Assembly: GCA_029907105.1 (NCBI GenBank)
Contig: JARYMM010000030.1
Span: forward strand, 1 to 42,381
DNA: 42,381 nucleotides
Direction of reading: 5' to 3'
Source of the DNA: Anaerolineae bacterium
GTDB lineage: Bacteria; Chloroflexota; Anaerolineae; UBA3071
This document shows positions 37,677 through 42,381 of the stretch, piece by piece. The translations under genes were made by a program, and so were the position numbers. A model generated the notes under the pieces. The model had not been told where the DNA came from. It ran no database searches and was given only the letters and a program-made list of their open reading frames with translations. Each line of letters begins with the position of its first letter. Position 1 is the first letter of the stretch.

Positions 37677-37713
37677 GGGGTTTTGCGGGCGACTGTGCCG
37701 CCCGCAAAACCCC
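37677..37713 (-). terminator. Strong hairpin between binding-protein and ATPase genes
   Basis: GGGGTTTTGCGGGCG (37677-37691) pairs perfectly with CGCCCGCAAAACCCC (37699-37713), 7-nt loop. It probably acts as an mRNA 3'-end stabiliser and partial terminator, giving more binding protein than membrane parts, as in many ABC operons. Confidence 0.65.
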
Positions 37714-37760
37714 TCGATCCCTTCGACTAGGAGGCAAGCCCCGCCATGGAAAGGACTGGA

Positions 37761-38816
37761 TCAGAACGGATACTGATCCATGTTCGTGGCATCCATCTTG
37801 ATCCAGGCGGAGCCATAGATGACCGGCACGCCGTTGACACCCTTGCGCAGGGTGATCTTCTCGTAGCCGGGGACGCCCAGGTCCATGCCGTCCTTGATCT
37901 CTTCGCCCTTCAGGACCTTGTAGGCGACCACATTGCAGGCATAGCCAGCGGTGGCCGGATCCCAGGCCATGGCCAAATCCACCGCGCCCGTCTTCAGCAA
38001 CTCGCCAGCGTAGGAGGGGATGCTCGTCCCGACCACGGCGATGGCATCCTGGAGCCCGGCCTCCTCGATGGCGCGGCCAGCGCCGACCACATCACCCGCT
38101 GCAGAGCCCAATACGCCCTTGATGTCTGGATGGGTCCTGAGGACATCTTTCATGGTGTTGTAGGCTACCTCCTGGTCCTCCTTGGACTCGTACTTGGCGA
38201 TCCACTGCAGTTTGGGATAGTTCTTCTCCGCGTAGGCTTTGGCGCAGTCCTGCCACTCATTGTGCGAGGCGTTGGTCAACGAGCCAACGAACTGGATGTA
38301 CTTGCCCTCCTCGCCCATGCGGGCCACCAGTTCCTTCAACATCTCCTCGCCGTAGGCGCAGTTGTCGAAGGCCTCCACATCGTAGTGCAGGGTCCCCTCT
38401 TTGGCCGTGGCAGCCTCATGGCCGACGACAATGATGCCGGCATCCATGGCCTTCTTCTGGGCGGGCTCGTTCTCCGGCACGCCATAGGGGACGTTGCAGA
38501 TGGCGTCCACACCCTGGGCGATCAGGTCCTCGATGATCGCCACCTGCGCCGCCGAGTCCACCTGGGATGGGCCTTCCATGAAGGCCTTCACCTTATAATC
38601 CTGGCCGAACTGCAGCACGCCCGTCTCCAGACGCTTGAACCAGTTGAAAGCGATGGACTTCACCACGGAGGCGAAGACCAGCTCCTTCTCCAGAGCAGGG
38701 GCTGCCGCAGGAGCCGTAGTGGGCGTGGGAAGCGGCGCAGGGGCAGGGGCTGCACAAGCCGCCAGCAACGCCACCAGCGCAAGAATGGTCATCACGTACA
38801 GTATGCCTTTTTTCAT
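37761..38816 (-). CDS. LsrB-like sugar-binding lipoprotein
   Basis: A 351-residue solute-binding protein. Signal peptide and lipobox LLAAC (Cys about 21), a Pro/Ala/Thr linker to residue 42, then the periplasmic-binding-protein type I fold. VDSAAQVAIIEDLIAQGVDAI, TNASHNEWQDCAKAYAEKNYP, DIKGVLGSAAGDVVGAGRAIEE and the end ATNMDQYPF resemble LsrB and rhamnose-binding RhaS. The AI-2 or rhamnose specificity cannot be judged from this. A textbook AAAGGAGG precedes the ATG. It is the first gene of the transporter block. Confidence 0.9.
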   Translation of the reverse strand: MKKGILYVMTILALVALLAACAAPAPAPLPTPTTAPAAAPALEKELVFASVVKSIAFNWFKRLETGVLQFGQDYKVKAFMEGPSQVDSAAQVAIIEDLIAQGVDAICNVPYGVPENEPAQKKAMDAGIIVVGHEAATAKEGTLHYDVEAFDNCAYGEEMLKELVARMGEEGKYIQFVGSLTNASHNEWQDCAKAYAEKNYPKLQWIAKYESKEDQEVAYNTMKDVLRTHPDIKGVLGSAAGDVVGAGRAIEEAGLQDAIAVVGTSIPSYAGELLKTGAVDLAMAWDPATAGYACNVVAYKVLKGEEIKDGMDLGVPGYEKITLRKGVNGVPVIYGSAWIKMDATNMDQYPF

Positions 38817-39002
38817 GGTTTATCCTCCTTTTATAAGCCGTTGATTAGGGTGTCCCAGAGGTAAATTGAGCCTGTGCTCCGTCGCAAGTCTTGGCTATCC
38901 AGCACCTCCTTTCTTGAAAATGGCATGGAAGGGAATAGACTTCCCATCGTCAACAGAACACCCGAAGAGAGGGATACAGCGCTAGCAGTCCGATAGAGTG
39001 CT
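38817..39002 (-). promoter_or_regulatory. Control region of the transporter block
   Basis: On the minus strand a TTGACG (38953-38948) is followed by GGGAAGTCTATTCCC (38945-38931), an inverted repeat that would lie inside the promoter spacer. It could be a DeoR operator. No good -10 box stands at the right distance. A 24-codon frame (GTG near 38910, after AAAGGAGG) ends at the SBP ribosome binding site; I do not call it a gene. Confidence 0.3.
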
Positions 39003-39779
39003 TCAGGCGGCATAGATGACTTCCACTCCCATTTTGCGAATCTGCCTGACCATTTCCACAGGAGCGCCGGGATCTGTGACGATTTTGTCCACGGCATTCA
39101 GTGGCGCCACGCTGGCAAAGGCGGTCACGCCGAACTTGCTGCTGTCCGCCACGACGATCTTCTCGCGAGCGCTGCGGAGGAGGATTTTCTTGACCTGCGA
39201 ATCTTCGATGTTATATTCGGTCAGGCCATCTCCCACGCTGATGCCGGCAATGCCGATGAAAGCTTTGTCCACATGAAACTCCTGATAGACCCTTTCGGGC
39301 AGTGCACCGATCATGGAGAGCTCCCGGGGGCGGACGATCCCTCCCGCCACGATTAACCGTGCCTCGGTCTCCAGGGAAAGCACATCCACTACCAGGTTGG
39401 CAATCTGCAGGCAGTTAGTGAGGATGGTCAGGTTGCGTTTGCCCTTCAACCCACGAACGATCTCGAGGGTGGTCGTGCCCACGTCCAGGGCGATGCTGTC
39501 GCCATCGTAGACCAGCTCCGCGGCCTTGCGCCCGATGGCGGCTTTCGCCTCCTGGCTCTTGGTGGCTCGCATCTGGAAGGGGGGCTCGTAGCTGCGGCCA
39601 AGGTTGGCTACCGCCCCACCATGAACCCGGCGCAGCAGCCCCTGGCGGTCGAGGGCATTCAAGTCGCGGCGAGCGGTCATCTCGGAGACGTTGAACATCT
39701 GGCAGATATCGAGGATGGTGATCCGTCCTCTTTCCAGGACGATCTCGATGATTTTGCTGTGGCGCTCAACCGCGTTCAT
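39003..39779 (-). CDS. DeoR/GlpR family transcriptional regulator
   Basis: A 258-residue repressor. The N-terminal helix-turn-helix (ITILDICQMFNVSEMTARRD, residues about 20-40) is followed by the DeoR sugar-phosphate sensor domain: DSIALDVGTTTLEIVRGL, ILTNCLQIANL, LIVAGGIVRP and AFIGIAGISVGDGLTEY. Members usually respond to the phosphorylated substrate, here perhaps the product of the FGGY kinase, and would control the adjacent transporter block. The ATG at 39779 has AGGG 8 nt upstream and lies 2 bp beyond the stop of the FemX-like gene, so it is also read with that operon. Confidence 0.9.
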   Translation of the reverse strand: MNAVERHSKIIEIVLERGRITILDICQMFNVSEMTARRDLNALDRQGLLRRVHGGAVANLGRSYEPPFQMRATKSQEAKAAIGRKAAELVYDGDSIALDVGTTTLEIVRGLKGKRNLTILTNCLQIANLVVDVLSLETEARLIVAGGIVRPRELSMIGALPERVYQEFHVDKAFIGIAGISVGDGLTEYNIEDSQVKKILLRSAREKIVVADSSKFGVTAFASVAPLNAVDKIVTDPGAPVEMVRQIRKMGVEVIYAA

Positions 39780-39781
39780 GG

Positions 39782-40936
39782 TCAACCCTGACCGGCGCAT
39801 GGAAGTTCGTTTGTGTTTATATGATACATCAAAGATGCTCGAATGTCAAATTGGCGCGTATCGGTGGTAAGAAGACTCGTCTCCATCAACCGGTGTCGGC
39901 GGCGCATCAGTTCCAGCAACCGCGGCATGGCCACGCTATACAGCCAATAGAGCGGGCGGGAGACGGGGAAATCCCAGGCCCCAATGCGCGGCACGAACTG
40001 CCCGCCGAAGCCGGCCTTGAAGCGGTACACGCCCCACAGGGGGTCGCTCTCGTCCAGCACATCGGGCGCCCCCCACCAGTCGTAGACGGCACAGCCCTGG
40101 GCCCTGGCCCAACGCATGGCTTCCCACTGCAACAAGTGATTGGGCATGCACTGGCGATGGCGATCCGTGGAAGCGCCGTACATGTACCAGGCGGTGCGGG
40201 CGAAGCGCAACAGGATCAGCCCCGCCACCACCTCCCCTTCCACCTCGGCCAGCAGGAGGTGGGCCATCCCCGCCTGCAGGAAGGTCTCCCAGACGTGACG
40301 GTAGTAGGCGAAGGGCCGGACGAGGAAGCCATCGCGCCGGCCCGTCTCGGCGTACATGGCGTAGAAACGCGGCAGTTCTTCGAACCGGCCGGGTCGGACG
40401 GTCACGCCCCGCCGCGTGGCCAGGCGCACGTTGTAGCGGGTCTTCGGCTTCATCGCCGCCAGCAGGGCCTCCTCGTCGAGCGTGAGGTCCGAAAGCAGCG
40501 TATTGCGGAACTGGATCTGCTCGCGAGAGGCCAGCCAACCCCGGCGCTCCAGGAGCCGGGTGAACGCTGCCCCTTGCGCCGTGTCGGCCCGCACATCCGG
40601 ATCTATCTTGAGGAAAATGACCCTGGCCTGCCTTGCTTCCCATTCCAGGCGCGCCAGGACGCTCTCGGCCAGCGACAGATCGGCGACGTCCAGCGCCGGG
40701 CCCTTGGGCACGTAGGCCACGGCCAGCGGCAGGCGCGGGAGCTGGCGGCGCAGCAGGCTGGCCGCCGCCAGCGGCTCGTCGTTTTCCTCATCCAGGAACA
40801 GCAGCCGCCGCGCCGTCCAGCCGACCTGCGTTTTGATCTCGCCCCACTCGTAGGATTGCAGCACATGCGCCCCGGGCAAGGTGGCCAGCGTCTGGTTCCA
40901 CCGCGCCCGGTCGTGCTCGATGATGATCTCAGCCAC
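39782..40936 (-). CDS. FemX/FemAB-like aminoacyl transferase, copy 1
   Basis: A 384-residue protein of the FemXAB family, with two GNAT-like folds, which transfers amino acids from aminoacyl-tRNA to lipid II or related acceptors. Seen: LQSYEWGEIKTQVGW, LAVAYVPKGPALD, MKPKTRYNVRLATRRGVTV, MPNHLLQWEAMRWARAQGC, YDWWGAPD, and GVYRFKAGFGGQFV near the end. The start is GTG at 40936 with a weak ribosome binding site. A C-terminal extension of about 30 residues after MRRRHRL is not seen in copy 2. It follows copy 2 by 99 bp. Confidence 0.88.
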   Translation of the reverse strand: MAEIIIEHDRARWNQTLATLPGAHVLQSYEWGEIKTQVGWTARRLLFLDEENDEPLAAASLLRRQLPRLPLAVAYVPKGPALDVADLSLAESVLARLEWEARQARVIFLKIDPDVRADTAQGAAFTRLLERRGWLASREQIQFRNTLLSDLTLDEEALLAAMKPKTRYNVRLATRRGVTVRPGRFEELPRFYAMYAETGRRDGFLVRPFAYYRHVWETFLQAGMAHLLLAEVEGEVVAGLILLRFARTAWYMYGASTDRHRQCMPNHLLQWEAMRWARAQGCAVYDWWGAPDVLDESDPLWGVYRFKAGFGGQFVPRIGAWDFPVSRPLYWLYSVAMPRLLELMRRRHRLMETSLLTTDTRQFDIRASLMYHINTNELPCAGQG

Positions 40937-41035
40937 AGATTACACTGGCCTGTATTGAGCGAAGTTGAAGTATTGCACTGGAGTGGTGATCAGTGACCAG
41001 GATGCAAGATTCTTGCTTCTTGCCTCTTGCCCCCT

Positions 41036-42112
41036 TCACTGAGACCTGATCTCCGACATGACCATTCGCCGCCGCAGGGCCATCGCCATCCGATACAGCC
41101 GATAACCCAGCGGCGAATAGACCCGGTCCCAGGCCCCGACGGTGCGCACGACCTGCCCGCCGAAGCCTTGCTTGAAGCGGTAGACACCCCACAGGCCGCC
41201 CGTGCCCCAGCTTTGCGGGTCTTCGTAGGCTGCCGGATCGGCCCCTACCTGGTCGGGGATGCCCCAGAGGTCGTAGGTGCGGCAGCCGCGCTCCCGCGCC
41301 CAGCGCATGGCCGCCCACTGCAGGGCGTGGTTGGGCATGAGATGGCGCTGCTCGCCGCTGGAGGCGCCCCAGAAGTACCAGGCCCTGTCGCCGAAGGCGA
41401 AGACGACGATGCCGGCCAGCAACAGGCCCTCGCACTCGGCCAGCAGCCAGACCGCCTGTCCTGCCGGCACGAAGAGGCGATAGGCGGCGGCGTAGTAGCT
41501 GGCGCTGTGCACGGCGAAGCGGTCGCGCCGTCCGGTCTCTTCCATCAAACGCTGGAAGGCGGGCAGGTCGGCCTCCGTGCCCTGGCGCACCGTCACCCCC
41601 TTGCGTTCGGCCAGGCGCACGTTGTAGCGCCATTTGGGCTTCATCTGGGCCAGGATCGCTTCTGGCTCCGGCGTGAGGTCCACGACGAGGGTGCTGCGCG
41701 GCTGGATGGTGTGGCCGGGGTGGAAGCCGTAGCCCACGAGCCGCGCTGCCAGTTGCGGGTCGTCGGGCAGGTCCGGTTCGACCTTCAACGCCGCCGCGCG
41801 GTGGCGGCGGGCGAGAGCGGCGATGGCCTCCAGCAGCGCCCCCACCTGCTCATCGTCGTTCCAGTCCACGAGCGGCCCCTTGGGCACGTAGGCCAGCGCC
41901 TGGCCCCAGGGCAGGGGGCGGAAGAGCACCTGCGCCCCGGCGACGATGCAGTCGTCTTCTTCTATCGCTACCCGTTCGGCCTGCCAGCCGAACTGCGCCT
42001 TGAGCTTGCCCCAGCGGCTGGATTGCAGCAGGTGAGCCGCCGGGTGCGCAGCGACGAACCCATCCCAGCGGGAGGCTGATAGCGAGTCTGAGGCAAGGAT
42101 TCGATAGGACAT
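41036..42112 (-). CDS. FemX/FemAB-like aminoacyl transferase, copy 2
   Basis: A 358-residue paralogue of the previous gene: LQSSRWGKLKAQFGW, LAYVPKGPLVDW, MKPKWRYNVRLAERKGVTV, LMPNHALQWAAMRWARERGC, YDLWGIPD and YRFKQGFGGQVV align throughout. A likely role is building peptide cross-bridges of the cell wall, or modifying lipid II in a phylum with an unusual envelope. The ATG at 42112 has no Shine-Dalgarno site and lies 9 nt after a -10 box, so the message is probably leaderless. It is the first gene of the operon. Confidence 0.88.
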   Translation of the reverse strand: MSYRILASDSLSASRWDGFVAAHPAAHLLQSSRWGKLKAQFGWQAERVAIEEDDCIVAGAQVLFRPLPWGQALAYVPKGPLVDWNDDEQVGALLEAIAALARRHRAAALKVEPDLPDDPQLAARLVGYGFHPGHTIQPRSTLVVDLTPEPEAILAQMKPKWRYNVRLAERKGVTVRQGTEADLPAFQRLMEETGRRDRFAVHSASYYAAAYRLFVPAGQAVWLLAECEGLLLAGIVVFAFGDRAWYFWGASSGEQRHLMPNHALQWAAMRWARERGCRTYDLWGIPDQVGADPAAYEDPQSWGTGGLWGVYRFKQGFGGQVVRTVGAWDRVYSPLGYRLYRMAMALRRRMVMSEIRSQ

Positions 42113-42121
42113 GGCAGGGAG

Positions 42122-42150
42122 AGTATACGCCAATTTGGCGCGGAGGGCAA
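42122..42150 (-). promoter_or_regulatory. Promoter of the FemX operon (leaderless)
   Basis: On the minus strand TTGCCC (42150-42145) and TATACT (42127-42122), spacer 17 bp. The start near 42115 is almost on the ATG at 42112, and there is no ribosome binding site. Confidence 0.6.
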
Positions 42151-42214
42151 GCCGTCACAAGGAGAGCTGGCCATTGAGAACATCTGTTCTATTCGGAACG
42201 ACTGGATAAAGACT

Positions 42215-42243
42215 TTGACAGATTCCTGAGTTTATGGTAAGAT
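42215..42243 (+). promoter_or_regulatory. Promoter of the gene at the window end
   Basis: A perfect TTGACA (42215-42220) and TAAGAT (42238-42243), spacer 17 bp. It diverges from the FemX promoter. The leader to the ATG at 42297 is about 47 nt. Confidence 0.6.
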
Positions 42244-42296
42244 AAAACCAGTGCACGTTCGTCCTGGTTTCGCAACTCTCATGGGGAAGAGACAGG

Positions 42297-42381
42297 ATGG
42301 TGATAGAGCAGCGATCACAGAAAGCGCGCTGGTTATCTTGCGTGGTCGCTGCTTGCGTTTTTCCTGGGGCATCTGCTGGCG
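42297..42381 (+). CDS. 5' end of a probable exported protein (cut by window end)
   Basis: Twenty-eight codons are visible: MVIEQRSQKARWLSCVVAAC, followed by VFPGASAG. A basic start followed by a hydrophobic run suggests a signal peptide or first membrane helix. GGAAGAG and ACAGG lie upstream. Another frame, from ATG 42281, is also open to the window end but lacks a ribosome binding site at a good distance. The function cannot be judged. Confidence 0.4.
   Translation, partial: MVIEQRSQKARWLSCVVAACVFPGASAG

Noticed and set aside
38831-38912. Short frame with AAAGGAGG ribosome binding site upstream of the binding-protein gene
   Set aside because: It gives only 24 codons with no recognisable pattern and overlaps the control region. 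It may be a leader peptide but cannot be supported.
30320-39779. Calling the block a true AI-2 (lsr) system
   Set aside because: The binding protein and kinase resemble LsrB and LsrK, but LsrF, LsrG and LsrR equivalents are absent and the regulator is of the DeoR type, so specificity for AI-2 is not supported.

Overview
The window reads as a stretch of chromosome from a high-GC Chloroflexota-type bacterium (Anaerolineae or Caldilineae-like). This is inferred from gene content, not from a marker gene. The pointers are a giant BTAD/AAA/TPR regulator, secreted proteins ending in a VYLPIVLK-type tail, Thr/Pro-rich lipoprotein linkers, a T-box in front of thrS, and many short structured repeats between genes. 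Promoters are of the sigma-70 type, mostly with 17-bp spacers. No plasmid, prophage, CRISPR array or intact insertion sequence was seen.

Layout. 1-6.5 kb: a DUF2284 metal-binding protein with a small partner, a class II aldolase, a decayed AbrB/PIN toxin-antitoxin pair, comM, a DUF3048 lipoprotein, an RmlC-like epimerase and a cyclophilin-like protein. 6.5-13 kb: a 1321-residue regulator followed by a small protein and two secreted proteins. 13-20 kb: an orphan antitoxin-like gene, a heterodimeric ABC exporter and a TMTC-like membrane glycosyltransferase. 20-23.3 kb: an acyl-CoA dehydrogenase/etfB/etfA operon with its own promoter and a palindromic operator. 23.5-27.5 kb: xseA and xseB separated by a PIN toxin-antitoxin module, then yjbQ, translin and DUF3467 genes and a lyase remnant. 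27.8-30.3 kb: tRNA-Val(GAC), a T-box leader and thrS. 30.3-39.8 kb: one strand carries an LsrB-like binding protein, an ABC ATPase, two permeases, an M29 aminopeptidase, an FGGY kinase, a BtpA/SgcQ protein and a DeoR regulator. 39.8-42.4 kb: two FemX-like transferases and the start of a new secreted-protein gene.

How the genes work together. The 30-40 kb block looks like a complete uptake, phosphorylation and breakdown route for an unidentified sugar-like compound. Its parts parallel the E. coli sgc operon, with ABC transporter plus kinase in place of the PTS. The acd-etf block forms an acyl-CoA oxidation and electron-transfer unit. The thrS leader should sense uncharged tRNA-Thr.

The most unusual feature is the repeat landscape: twin hairpins with complementary tetraloops, a 100-bp two-hairpin direct repeat, a decamer (TGAAACGTGA) that supplies the 3' ends of several genes, and 24-nt repeats inserted in frame in the large regulator. 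All assignments are from reading the sequence; no database search was run.
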